From CAZDXB01 sp964509335 (lineage in GTDB: Bacteria > Bacteroidota > Ignavibacteria > Kapaibacteriales > UBA2268), in NCBI GenBank assembly GCA_964509335.1, contig CAZDXB010000002.1, positions 124,001 to 188,000 on the forward strand: a stretch of 64,000 nt of DNA. The letters are read 5' to 3'. Made by a program: the position numbers and the translations under genes. The notes beneath the pieces were generated by a model. The model did no database searches and was not told the DNA's origin. It saw only the letters and a program-made list of their open reading frames with translations. Below, one piece after another: positions 51,001 through 58,892 of this stretch. The stretch's first letter is position 1. The number at the start of each line of letters is the position of its first letter.

Positions 51001-53732
51001 CTCGGCAATCCGTCCTCGTAGCTTATTTGATCCAAGTCTGTTACGAAGAATCTCTTAGTGTTCAACTGCGGATTAATCATTGCTATAGCTCCGCCGTTTC
51101 CGTTCATAACCGCGTTTTCTTTAAACTCGGTTCCTCTTACTACGCTGAGGCTGCTATTGAATGTATATATAGCTCCGCCGCCTCTTATCTGTTCTTTAAT
51201 TTCTAAACTGTCGTAAACTCCGTAACCAACTTTGTTGCCTAAAAATCTCGCTCTGACAATCGCCATATCTCTGTCGGCTTCGGCTAAGTCGCTTGCTATA
51301 GGCAATCGAGCGTCGATAGCTCCGCCTACAAATCCCGCTTGGTTATTTTCAAAAATTACGGGGAATTTGCCGCCGTATCCAATTAAGGACTCCGATAGCA
51401 TATCAACTCCGCCGGCGCCGTTAATCGTGAAGTTTCTTCTCGAGAAAATTGCGCCGCCAAATGATTTTGCCACGTTGTCTTTAAATAATATGTTGAAGCC
51501 GTAATTTCTCGTTTCGGGCTTAGTATCAGAACCTCCGACTATTGGAGACATATAATTATCGGAGTTGTTCAAATTATAATCGACATAAATAGCGCCGCCA
51601 GCTCCGGCTTCGTTATTGATAAACCGTGTCGGATTATCGTTAGGCGCTTCGTCTCTGTTCGGTCCGCCCACAACCTGCAATCTGGCTTTTGTCTTTTCTA
51701 AAAAGATAGCGCCGCCGCGAGCGTAGTAACCTCTGTCTGCATCCGCTGTTTCATCCTGTAAAAAGGGAGCTTCGGCTACGTTTGAAACAAATTCGCCCGC
51801 GGTTATCATTGAGGTTTTTGAACCCACGTATAACGCGCCGCCGCGAGCTCCTTTAGAACCGGCGACCCCGGCGGATTCCGTTACGTCCTGATAGTTGATT
51901 GCTTTATTGTTAATGCATTCGAACGAGTCGTCTTCGGTGAAAGTTAAAGACGTCGTTCCGTTATTTACTCTTATCGTGTTATTTACGCCAAATCCAATTT
52001 CCATCTCATTATCGTTAGGATCGGCTTCGTCGCCCGCTACATAAACGGCGCCGCCGTAGGCTATATCGCCGTATTCTCTTGGATATGTGGCGGGTTCGTC
52101 GGTAATATCGTCCGTTATCGGCGGCATACCGGGAATAGAAATTTTGCCAATATTTGCTAATTGAACTTTGTTCTTTTCAAATTTCAAATTTCTCATTCTG
52201 CCTAAGTAAACAGCCAAACGACCGTCGTCAAATGCCTGTCTATAATAATCGGCTTTTCTAGCGTTGCCGTCGTAATTAAACGTAGGTTCAGCCGTATTTT
52301 CGTCAATAAAATCGATAGCCGGTATAGCGCTCATCCATTCATAAGAATCGCCCTCTCCAGCCTCTATAGGTCTTCCATCCGAATCTGTCATCGGGTTTCC
52401 AAAGCCGTCCAATCTAACTTTAAACTTATTGATTGACGACAACTCGCCGTTCTTGTCCTTTATGTTCGGATTCTTATTTACAGGATACCTGTTTTCTAGA
52501 GTAATGTTATATACGTCGTAATAATCGCCCGCTAGATTCTGGTCCATCGGGAAATTAAACGGCGGCTCCAAATAAGGAGTTTCTAAAATCTGCAATGCGC
52601 CGCCTTTGTGACGAGCCATATTATCCGCGAACTCGCAGTCTATTAGCCAAGTTCTCGAAGAAAATGTCGTCAAAGCTCCGCCGCCGCCGTTAGTCAAAAG
52701 ACGTAATTTATTATTTATATACGCCCAGTTTGCGTCCGCCAACTGTTCGTTGTAAATAGGCGTTCTATCAACGGTGGTGTCTTTTCTGAAATGCTCGAAC
52801 GAGCAATTTCTAAAGAAAGCGGCTCTCGAGCCGGGCATAATTATAATATGTCCCCATTCTCTCGATGAATTGCCTACCGGTTGACCGTAAAACTTAATTT
52901 CGTCTTCCGTCTCATTACCCGACCCTATATTAACCGAACCTTCCTCGGCTGACTCAACTCTAGACCAAGGAAATCTTCTTAAGTCTATATCGCCTTCTGG
53001 ATCTTTGCCCATTCTCGCGGCGACAAACATCAATGCTTGTTCAAAAGGCAATACAGTTAAATCTTTGTTCGGCGAGCCGGTTCCGTCGTCAACATACCAA
53101 AGACCGTCCGTCGCGTCGTAAACTACTTCGGTCGGATATTGCAAGTTCTTTAAACCTCGCAATTCTCTGCCGGTTCCTGGATCAACGGTTCTATCCAAAA
53201 CAACGTTAAAAATGTGATGATACTTGCTCGGATGAACAGTTAAATCTCTGTCAGTCTCTAACTCAATGGTTCTTCCAACCGAAGGAGCGTCCTCGTCATA
53301 CGCTAAATTATACAAGAAATAATCCAAATCGGCATAATCTTCGTAATCAAAAGGATTATTCTTTCCTTCCGGATAATCAGGATAAAGCATTTCGTCCTGA
53401 CTCGAATAGGGGTTGTCGGCGGCAGCCACCATCGGGTTTGGTTCGTAAGTCGCTTTTGCCAAACCGTCGGCAATTATTCGTCCGCCAACAGAATCAATCA
53501 TTCTACCCATCGGGTAAAATTGAATCTCAGTACCCGGTTCAATTATCAGAGTTCCTCCAATAACGAAGTCTCTGTCAACAATATAAACCGAGTCTTTCAC
53601 AAATACTCTAACCTGCTCGGGCGCTACTCGCCCCGAAACGTAAACTTGTGGCTTCGCTACGACATAACTCTCGCTAAAAGCGAGTATGCCGAATAAAACC
53701 ATTAGAATACTCAAACGAAGCAATCGTTTCAT
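45018..53732 (-). CDS. Giant Pmp-like beta-helix surface protein with an inserted seven-bladed propeller and T9SS domain
   Basis: A 2904-residue secreted protein. Signal peptide LSILMVLFGILAFSESYVVA; then a right-handed beta-helix to ~960 with repeats of the polymorphic-outer-membrane type (GGALYVGS, GGAIYVDYN, FGGAIFS, GGGAIYTFN). Residues ~970-1264 are seven ~42-residue blades with the phrase GDNGTLIKTTDGGDSW, a YCF48/BNR-like propeller. The helix resumes at ~1275 (GLGGALYILDIAT). A long mixed region with Ig/cadherin-like modules follows at ~2200-2620 (PFAKEDIDYNPELRD, ...DEDELADIKTYTLRVDS), and then a type-A T9SS domain (ATPNPFSNTTNIDFSAKYRQ). GGAGG stands 4 bases before the ATG. Adhesion or glycan binding is plausible; no catalytic motif is seen. 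Confidence 0.86.
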   Translation of the reverse strand: MKRLLRLSILMVLFGILAFSESYVVAKPQVYVSGRVAPEQVRVFVKDSVYIVDRDFVIGGTLIIEPGTEIQFYPMGRMIDSVGGRIIADGLAKATYEPNPMVAAADNPYSSQDEMLYPDYPEGKNNPFDYEDYADLDYFLYNLAYDEDAPSVGRTIELETDRDLTVHPSKYHHIFNVVLDRTVDPGTGRELRGLKNLQYPTEVVYDATDGLWYVDDGTGSPNKDLTVLPFEQALMFVAARMGKDPEGDIDLRRFPWSRVESAEEGSVNIGSGNETEDEIKFYGQPVGNSSREWGHIIIMPGSRAAFFRNCSFEHFRKDTTVDRTPIYNEQLADANWAYINNKLRLLTNGGGGALTTFSSRTWLIDCEFADNMARHKGGALQILETPYLEPPFNFPMDQNLAGDYYDVYNITLENRYPVNKNPNIKDKNGELSSINKFKVRLDGFGNPMTDSDGRPIEAGEGDSYEWMSAIPAIDFIDENTAEPTFNYDGNARKADYYRQAFDDGRLAVYLGRMRNLKFEKNKVQLANIGKISIPGMPPITDDITDEPATYPREYGDIAYGGAVYVAGDEADPNDNEMEIGFGVNNTIRVNNGTTSLTFTEDDSFECINNKAINYQDVTESAGVAGSKGARGGALYVGSKTSMITAGEFVSNVAEAPFLQDETADADRGYYARGGAIFLEKTKARLQVVGGPNRDEAPNDNPTRFINNEAGAGGAIYVDYNLNNSDNYMSPIVGGSDTKPETRNYGFNILFKDNVAKSFGGAIFSRRNFTINGAGGVDMLSESLIGYGGKFPVIFENNQAGFVGGAIDARLPIASDLAEADRDMAIVRARFLGNKVGYGVYDSLEIKEQIRGGGAIYTFNSSLSVVRGTEFKENAVMNGNGGAIAMINPQLNTKRFFVTDLDQISYEDGLPSAFTSTDEVFTTSSVLAGASSNKYPPDARMLTRFIKNKTEWDEDYLESQKGSGTTQVGAGMTGTTENLGGVGFVNTQKGFVAGDNGTLIKLEEGGGNWTFLHPNTSKHLSKIEFLTQNVGFLIGDNFTILKTTDGGDSWIKKNEDSPVTDDKIYDINFTNSMIGFAVGENGRIIKTTDGGDSWTELNSGVVNNLYGVDFTDANYGYVVGEMGLIIRTTNGGDDWSSKVSGTLQNLTAVKFTSTMTGYVIGSNGAILKTYDAGNSWNALNSKTTATLNSFIFADQNTCYIAASDGTVVKTTNGGEMWSVINTEQTTNSLNDIYFLNKDYGYAVGDQGVIVKTTNGGVDWELVEPANKSEIDANRFHPETTIPENGIGLGGALYILDIATVNRVNSREDTVSFNRVRLQNNEAYTGAAVYSDNFDLKLIFSRSLVTNNVAVSDVGIDQNVVTGPYYDEEDSDEIYNVASSDLAGAIIYGEIQGPLPAENYHWAGNSIYDNEARFLIRLPDAPNTKSILAGTTGIGFGGTDTLRGNYWGRTEANVTMEVQNDHLPSNALMETFFVDTDGEKRLDFLFWQSLSDRDRLEAQEGNLLFQGPFESITRWNYEPIPLLNADDENTPDYENSIPENVLQSGRIYDVYDKGVDIKTADYSKRRMSPIEDFAVGIPPVIDRYYDANNPELPSNNKYVKRYARDPFIADSVDDNYNWIYPNLHSVQGEFMPNSEGELYHPIGYPLFLEAKAKYESGLAERYNLDPLTLNETVYFIINETTGDFIRTNLKQLKTTSPIFRARVEFIPDSADRNQNTSIRRTFEGLLNLGTNAPSGDPKLLKALRHNPYNEDRATLQGRKYANDTATFGGEVIPSQYINNRIEDLFVNAGGWPESNQKFGTNYATFFAGERYRALPVDTGDIVRIVSRTVLWREGVNKALEDGILVNITHSTEPPIYTGDVKDVQENVITKEQLSEYPWGYVNGVLDTVEVDVFKDLLFVTEDRMYPVPQFVYSDPSKARSVHGAARFREYNNKYGNLELGAPVEKTAVGRDKILTVTANDLNNYYDPRSLYVPEDYSNLYFDYEVESSSGLDRWLFKEHIPVDYDVDDDKWGFANPTPEGSAGFMIIRGRPTNPYVVPGGEWLTLKVHNFPPHYRTIDSLKALDSLQRPAMDTVDKWIEIFGNYLNAPTYDTTNARYLQQDTINLGKQYYREYRCKLYVVDSIPIFLHPDAMNEETDEPLWPKDVLVEKNLEGDMDTLGTYEPSVYPCRVSRDGRLMANLTNKLRFQADFNTDDELEDTWAEDNWDFRYGRTAYGFRNIAIRFDDQHGNGGDTVIVDTVVVDETEFDGEEVLVKQRPIWMDEQFLHVYDSDDEQDEFGGDFTIYGQLNIRIDSALAVHMLTPQRQYNRAMNLDTVITIVANDGHGGVNSVEELIMINVEPVITTESLPFAKEDIDYNPELRDSSKQIKIFDPNFDQDHWFQLVYDDEELQELGLDDLVLPDSIQRDPCFEEAGYHYLRRYDEEGNIIYDLKTTPTWLRVNKESGVLYGTPGVKDAPRNQDLGNAEQVTVLVWDEDELADIKTYTLRVDSTNHCPGIAAAPSVKCVDKGMPYEDIIIIHDRDLMRGTIDEDVTETLTISVLEPTGLKLEYEDEEGDWVESNQLTGIRSNDSVKVRISSESFDAPRGVDGKVTIKIMVEDEYGCTDTLSYRLKYSDETDFICTLGISNEKGGYNELQFGTGPKATEGYGLSGEELGHLDSNYCEYELPPIPHQDVFDVRWTIPNSNGIYRNIFLTAAGDAEGEQRIYRGRLQSGGEAGNTSNHYPLVIEWDATQVPARDDQEANPAASEWWIRDVSSSGGKFRYNMHNGEGISDSDVGFEKDGDNCKLTIYSDAITAFQILYLWTGTDVEGQAAAGLKTEISKATPNPFSNTTNIDFSAKYRQNVKVEVVDQLGNVVNVLTDQSYAPGNYQLTWDGTDHSGKELASGSYTCRLIAGSEVSTIQIAIVK
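49945..50820 (-). other. Segment coding for the inserted seven-bladed propeller
   Basis: Within the 2904-residue protein, seven consecutive repeats of about 42 residues, each containing GxNGxIxKTTDGGDSW or a close variant, encode one complete seven-bladed beta-propeller of the YCF48/sortilin-BNR type. It interrupts a beta-helix that continues on both sides. Confidence 0.85.
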
Positions 53733-53830
53733 GATACCTCCATAAAATTACTATTATAAAACACATCTATATATTTTCTGTTATTGAAATTCCACATAAT
53801 TTATTAAAATCAGTTAATTCATTTCTCTAC

Positions 53831-54574
53831 TTACTCAATTTCTATGCCAAGTCGCGCTAAACCCGCTTTGGCTTGATTTGCAAATTTTGAATATTTATTC
53901 GCCGCTATCAATCGTTTATACAAGCTCTCGGCATCTTCTTTATCGCCGCTATTCTCCAACGCCAAACCGGCGAAATACAAATAACGGTTCTTGGAATCGT
54001 CCGTTACCGCCAACTCTGAAGCTTTTAAATAAAATTCCGAAGACTTTTCAAATTCTCCTTTGCTCTCATAACAAGCCCCAAAACCGGCGCAAGCCCCTTG
54101 AATAACGATTTTTGAAGGAGATTCTTCGGCTATCTCAAAATATTCTATTGCGTCGTCGATTTTTCCCATAGCTAAATAAGACCTGCCGGCGAACAAAGCC
54201 GCTAAATTCGCTTGCTTCACTCCCTCGTATTTTTCGACTATCTCTATCAAACCTATTACTCTGTCGCCTCTAATTGTTCTGTTGGAATCTCCCGTTAAAG
54301 CAGTCCTGTAATCTTGAGACGAATAATACGGCAACACCCTATCTATCGCTAACATAGCCGCTTGGCGGTCCTCTTCGTCTCCCTTCTGAACCGTGTTTCT
54401 TATAATAAAAGCTAAAGCTACTATGGCTATAATGCCTATTGATATATAACTTATCTTCTTGCTGTTATTGTAAATAAACTGCTGCGTCTTTATTATCTTA
54501 TTATCCGTTTCGGCGTCCGCTCTTCCTTCCTTGCCTAACGCCTTATTTGATTCTCTTTGTTTGTCTTCCGCCAT
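53831..54574 (-). CDS. YfgM-like TPR membrane protein
   Basis: A 247-residue protein with a cytoplasmic ~40-residue N-terminus, one membrane helix (ISYISIGIIAIVALAFIIRN, ~41-60) and a periplasmic tetratricopeptide-repeat domain (residues ~90-240: AALFAGRSYLAMGKIDDAIEYFE, GACYESKGEFEKSSEFYLKA, YLYFAGLALENSGDKEDAE). The architecture is that of YfgM, an ancillary subunit of the SecYEG translocon and chaperone network, typically 210-250 residues. No Cys or catalytic residues. It stands 98 bp from the giant T9SS gene, possibly in the same transcript, which would fit a role in helping secreted proteins through the periplasm. GAGGAT precedes the ATG. Confidence 0.78.
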   Translation of the reverse strand: MAEDKQRESNKALGKEGRADAETDNKIIKTQQFIYNNSKKISYISIGIIAIVALAFIIRNTVQKGDEEDRQAAMLAIDRVLPYYSSQDYRTALTGDSNRTIRGDRVIGLIEIVEKYEGVKQANLAALFAGRSYLAMGKIDDAIEYFEIAEESPSKIVIQGACAGFGACYESKGEFEKSSEFYLKASELAVTDDSKNRYLYFAGLALENSGDKEDAESLYKRLIAANKYSKFANQAKAGLARLGIEIE

Positions 54575-54859
54575 TTAAAAATATCCTCTTTCTTTATTCT
54601 CGCTTTAAATTTCTGTTTATCAATTATTTAAAGCTGTTCTTGCTTAACTCATACCAACTAAGGACGCGAATTTTCCCTTCGCCTCCAAAACGTCAAATAC
54701 AAATTTAACTAACATCGAAAAATATACAATAAAAAAAACTCGTTTTAACGTTTAGTAGATTTATTTTTTAACAAATTATGTCAAACATCTTACATAGTGT
54801 TAAAATTATTACACACTTTTAAACTATTGTGAACATATATTCATAAAAAGCCTTTTTAT
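54575..54859. promoter_or_regulatory. Intergenic region upstream of the TPR gene
   Basis: 285 bp of AT-rich sequence between two minus-strand genes. Two imperfect inverted repeats stand out, GTGTTAAAATTATTACAC (about 54798-54815) and TGAACATATATTCA (about 54830-54843), which could be operator sites for the downstream gene or bound in the 3' region of the E1 gene. No clear terminator or promoter was identified. Confidence 0.35.
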
Positions 54860-57100
54860 TTAAAAACCCGCAATTTTTACGATAGACTTCTTAACGTCCT
54901 CAACGCTAAGCAGAATCTCGGTTTCGTATTCTTTAGCGAAGCCGACCGGAACGTTTTTCGAGCCGACTCTCGCAACGGGCGCGTCAAGATAACTAAACGC
55001 CTCCTCGGCGATAGCGGAAGCAATGTCGCCTCCAAAACCGCCGTTTATCTTGTCCTCGTGCGCCACTACGACCCTGTTCGTTTTTCTGACAGTTTCCAAA
55101 ACGGCTTCTTTATCCCAAGGAATTAACGAACGCAAATCCAAAACTTCGACCGAAATCTCGTCCTTCAATTCCTCCGCCGCTTGCAAAGCCCAATGAACCG
55201 CCGTTCCGTATGCTACCACGCTAACGTCGCTTCCTTCCCTTCTCAATTTCGCTTCGCCGAACGGCGTTACGTAATCCTCGGGAGGAGTCGGGGTCTTAGC
55301 CTGTTTGTAATAATATAAAAATTTAGGCTCCAGATACATTGTTACGCCCTTTGACCTCATAGCGTTTCTCATCAATCCAAGCGCGTCGTCGCCGAACGAG
55401 GGAGACACTACTCGCAAACCGGGCAAAGTAGCGAACGTACCCTCCAAATTCTGCGAATGATACAATCCGCCTTGAATGTATCCTCCGCTCGCGAGTCTAA
55501 TCACGACGTTCGGAGCGAACTGCCCCTTTGTGCGCCAATATTCGTGCGAATGCTCGACTAATTGGTCCATCGCGGGCCAAAAGTAATCGGCAAACTCGGC
55601 GCCTTCTATTACAACCCAGATATCGTCGCGATATCTACAAAATCCGTCCGCCGTTCCAACTATATTATTCTCGGCTATCGGAGCGTTGAAGACTCTATCT
55701 TTTCCAAATTCGTCAAGCAATCCTTTGTTAACGTTGAATATGCCCTGTTTTTCTTTAGAAGCGACGTCCTGCCCCCATAAAAACGTATTTTTATTCCTGC
55801 GAAATTCATCTTTAAGTCCTTGATTAATCCCTTGTAAAAGAGAAATTTCCGGAGCGTCGGGATTTATTTCCTTTTCGGTATTAGCTCCTTTCGCCGCAAA
55901 CGGTTCGGGAACAATAAATTTGTTATAGCTTTTGCCGTCGGCGTTCGAGGCTTTCTCAACTTTGTCGGCTTGCTCGTATATTAAATCGTCGTTTTCCTTC
56001 TCAATTTTCTCCAAATCCTTTTCGGTCGCTATTTGGTTTTCAACTATAGTATGTCTCAATTGTAGCATAGGGTCTCGTTTAGCCGCTTCCGCCAATTCTT
56101 CGTCGTCGCGATACAACTTATGGGGGTCGGAATTGGAATGGGGACCCATCCTATCGCAATCGGCGTGAACCATCGCCGGTCCTTTGCCAGACATAACGTA
56201 TTCGCTAGCTTCGGTCAAAGCGTTGTATGAATTAAACGGGCAACGTCCGTTGCAATTAAATATCTTTAAGTTTTTCATTCCTTTGTAATTGTCCGATATC
56301 TGAGCGTTCGCTGTTTGCTCGTAAACCGGAACGGAAATGCCGTATTTATTGTTTTGAATAACGAATATAACTGGCAATTTCTCTAATGTCGCGCAATTAA
56401 CGGCTTCCCAAAAATAACCTTCCGAGCAAGCGGATTCTCCGCCTGAAAAAATTGCTATCGCGTCGTCGCCGTATTTCTTTATCGCTCTGGCGACTCCCGC
56501 GGCGTGCTGCGCGTGATTGCCAACGCAGGAGGAAACGTTTTGAATCCCAATCGAAGGCTTCGCAAAGTGGTTGCTCATATGCCTGCCCCCGCCCGCGACG
56601 TCGCCTTCTTTGCTTAAACCGTTTAATAGTATCTCTTCAACGGTCATTCCCGCCGACATAGCCGTCAGCATATCTCTATAGTATGGAAACAGAAAATCCT
56701 TTTTCTGTCTAAAAATCTTGCCTATCGCCAATTGTATGCCGTCGTGCCCTCCGAACGGCGCGTGATAAGACCAGCCTTTGCCCATTTTTACGTATAAAGC
56801 CGCCTTCTCGTCCATCCTTCTGGCTAAATATATCTCTCTATACCACTGCAAAACAGTCTCTTTTGAATATTTTCGAGCGTCGAAAGGACAATTCAGTATT
56901 AGCTCGCGCTCTTTGCCTCTATACGTTATCTTTACGGTTTTCGGTTTGACGTATTTATTTAATACTTTCCCAACTTCTTGTTTTTGCGGGCTTTTCGTTT
57001 GCTTTTGAGTCCGCTTTTTCGAAGTTTTAGTCGTAGATTTCTTGCTTCTTGAAGCGCTGGAGCCGCTCTTCTTTGAGCTTTTGCTTGTTCTCTTCGCCAT
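54860..57100 (-). CDS. Fused E1 alpha/beta 2-oxoacid dehydrogenase
   Basis: A 746-residue thiamine-diphosphate dehydrogenase E1 with alpha and beta chains in one polypeptide, of the branched-chain/pyruvate type, decarboxylating 2-oxoacids for lipoamide complexes. The alpha half (to ~400) has YYREIYLARRMDEKAALY, GGHDGIQLAIG, GGGRHMSNHF and the ThDP site FSGGESACSEGYFWEAVN...IQNNKYGIS. The usual GDG of that motif reads GES here. The beta half (from ~440) has NAPIAENNIVGTADG, ASGGYIQGGLYHSQN, GTAVHWALQAAEEL and AHEDKINGGFGGDIASAI. The first ~42 residues are Lys/Ser/Thr-rich (histone-tail-like) and absent from usual members. E2 and E3 genes are not in the window. Confidence 0.9.
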   Translation of the reverse strand: MAKRTSKSSKKSGSSASRSKKSTTKTSKKRTQKQTKSPQKQEVGKVLNKYVKPKTVKITYRGKERELILNCPFDARKYSKETVLQWYREIYLARRMDEKAALYVKMGKGWSYHAPFGGHDGIQLAIGKIFRQKKDFLFPYYRDMLTAMSAGMTVEEILLNGLSKEGDVAGGGRHMSNHFAKPSIGIQNVSSCVGNHAQHAAGVARAIKKYGDDAIAIFSGGESACSEGYFWEAVNCATLEKLPVIFVIQNNKYGISVPVYEQTANAQISDNYKGMKNLKIFNCNGRCPFNSYNALTEASEYVMSGKGPAMVHADCDRMGPHSNSDPHKLYRDDEELAEAAKRDPMLQLRHTIVENQIATEKDLEKIEKENDDLIYEQADKVEKASNADGKSYNKFIVPEPFAAKGANTEKEINPDAPEISLLQGINQGLKDEFRRNKNTFLWGQDVASKEKQGIFNVNKGLLDEFGKDRVFNAPIAENNIVGTADGFCRYRDDIWVVIEGAEFADYFWPAMDQLVEHSHEYWRTKGQFAPNVVIRLASGGYIQGGLYHSQNLEGTFATLPGLRVVSPSFGDDALGLMRNAMRSKGVTMYLEPKFLYYYKQAKTPTPPEDYVTPFGEAKLRREGSDVSVVAYGTAVHWALQAAEELKDEISVEVLDLRSLIPWDKEAVLETVRKTNRVVVAHEDKINGGFGGDIASAIAEEAFSYLDAPVARVGSKNVPVGFAKEYETEILLSVEDVKKSIVKIAGF

Positions 57101-57189
57101 TGTTCGTTCCCGATTCTTTATTAAAATTAACTTTTGATATTAAAGTATAAACGTCAAAGAAAAGTTATTAATGTAATTTGGTTATCCTA

Positions 57190-57209
57190 AGCTTGAGTCG
57201 CGAATCTCA
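57190..57209. repeat. Short hairpin in the E1/transglutaminase spacer
   Basis: TCGCGAATCTCATTCGCGTA folds with CGCGAAT/ATTCGCG arms around a short loop. It lies 16 bp after the transglutaminase stop codon (minus strand) with no T run. Hairpins worded GCGAATnnnATTCGC are common dispersed repeats; transcription termination is possible but weak. Confidence 0.4.
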
Positions 57210-57224
57210 TTCGCGTAAACAAAA

Positions 57225-58844
57225 CTACTTATCAAGCGGCTCCCAATCGGCGAAATTATCCACTACGATAAACGCCTTAGGTTCGCTTTGCCAAAACTCG
57301 TTTGAATTATACGTCCACTCCATCGTATCCGAACCGCCGCCGCTCTGCGTCGTTATTAAATATCTATTCGCGACGTGTCCGATGTAATTGGCTCTATCGC
57401 GCGGCAATTCTTTGTCGCCGCCGCTCGGGTCGATTGGTATCCAACCGTAATTCGGTATGTAAACTTCCGCCCAGCGGTGAAAAACATCGTCCATACTGGC
57501 GTCGTCGCCTCTAACTACCACCGAACCGACGTATCTCGCCGGCAGACCGGCGGCTCGACACATAGAAATATAAACGAACGCATATTCCGAGCAAGAGCCG
57601 TTGCCGCGCTCCAAAACCGCCGGCGCCGTATTCCAGCCGCCGACCATTTCATAATACATATTTTTAATTAAATACATAAATATCTTCCGAGCGATTTTAT
57701 ACGGATTTTTGAAATCGCCTACAGCTTCCTTCACGGCGTCCCGAATGATTGGATGATTTATTTGATACTTTTCGTTGTTCTCCAAATATTTGCTTTTAAT
57801 TTCGGCGGGGATTTCGTCCAAAGTTCCGACTTCCTCGGGATAAATGAAGTATCTCACGTCGAAAGTTTCAACCTCGACTACCGTTTGGGCTTCGAATCGC
57901 TTCCCTGCTTCCAAATCCTTTACGTTATAATACGCCGTTTTCTGCCCCCATTTATCGGTCTTTATCTCGTCGTATTTAGGAGTGAACCCAATGTCATTCA
58001 ATAAAGTTTGATTGTCTCTCTCTTTAGGCAAAGCTATGTGAGCGTCTAAATTAGTAAGAGTTCCCGGACCGTAATTAGTCGTCTGATGGATATACCTCAC
58101 TCTCGCTCTGCGCTTGTCGCTTTTTCTATATTTCTCGCCGTCTCTTACTTTCAATTTGAAAATTTTATCGCTCTGGTCGTCAACGTTCCAAACGTTGTTT
58201 CCGTCGAAGCAAAGACCTTTGGCAAATTTGCCCGGAGCGTCCGTTATTATCATAACCTCGCCCGAACCCACGCAAATCATATAAATCTCGTCTTTTTTTC
58301 TGTCCGAGACCCACAAATACTTGCCGTCGTAAGCCAAGCCTCTCGGGTCGTTCGCCGGCGAATGAAACGATATTATTGTCGTCCCGTCGTTCGGGCTGAA
58401 TTGAATCACTTTTTTCAATCGATTATCCACGCACCAAAGATATTCGCCGTCCCATGCCAAATCGCGAGGCGAGCTCCCCGGAGCCGAAATCGTTTTTAAC
58501 ACTTTACCCGTTTTAGGATTGATTTTATATATCTTGCCGTCGTAATTCTCCGATAGCGGCAAACCGCCTTTTATGTCGGCGCACCACAAATTCTCGCCGT
58601 CCCAAGCCAAACCGGTAGTCCAATAAGCGGGCGATTCGATTTCCCTGACGACTTCGCCGCTTTCGGGATTGATAAAATATATCTTGTCGGTTTGCCTGTC
58701 GGCTAAACATAAATTTTCGCCGTCGTATGCCAAGCCAGTCGGAAAAGAATTGGGGCTATCGAACGATTTTATCACTTCGCCAGGATAACTCTCTAAACAC
58801 AAAGGCATTAACAACAATAGGGCTAAAGTTAAAAATCGGTTCAT
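57225..58844 (-). CDS. Secreted protein with propeller repeats and a transglutaminase-like domain
   Basis: A 539-residue exported protein. It has a signal peptide (MNRFLTLALLLLMPLCLESYPG), then five to six NHL/SMP-30-like repeats at ~20-235 (GLAYDGENLCLADRQTDKIYFIN; DLAWDGEYLWCVDNRLKKV), a ~100-residue linker domain, and a transglutaminase-like domain at ~365-500. The catalytic triad is recognisable: Cys in GNGSCSEYAFVYISMCRAAGLPARY, His in DVFHRWAEVYIPNYGWIPIDPS, and Asp in that same segment. Such domains are often cysteine proteases or amidases acting on the cell wall or on proteins, and the propeller may bind substrate. No T9SS tail. AGAGG precedes the ATG. Confidence 0.87.
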   Translation of the reverse strand: MNRFLTLALLLLMPLCLESYPGEVIKSFDSPNSFPTGLAYDGENLCLADRQTDKIYFINPESGEVVREIESPAYWTTGLAWDGENLWCADIKGGLPLSENYDGKIYKINPKTGKVLKTISAPGSSPRDLAWDGEYLWCVDNRLKKVIQFSPNDGTTIISFHSPANDPRGLAYDGKYLWVSDRKKDEIYMICVGSGEVMIITDAPGKFAKGLCFDGNNVWNVDDQSDKIFKLKVRDGEKYRKSDKRRARVRYIHQTTNYGPGTLTNLDAHIALPKERDNQTLLNDIGFTPKYDEIKTDKWGQKTAYYNVKDLEAGKRFEAQTVVEVETFDVRYFIYPEEVGTLDEIPAEIKSKYLENNEKYQINHPIIRDAVKEAVGDFKNPYKIARKIFMYLIKNMYYEMVGGWNTAPAVLERGNGSCSEYAFVYISMCRAAGLPARYVGSVVVRGDDASMDDVFHRWAEVYIPNYGWIPIDPSGGDKELPRDRANYIGHVANRYLITTQSGGGSDTMEWTYNSNEFWQSEPKAFIVVDNFADWEPLDK

Positions 58845-58892
58845 AACAAGACCTCTTATTTATTATAATGTAGTAAAATTCAAAAACGATTA

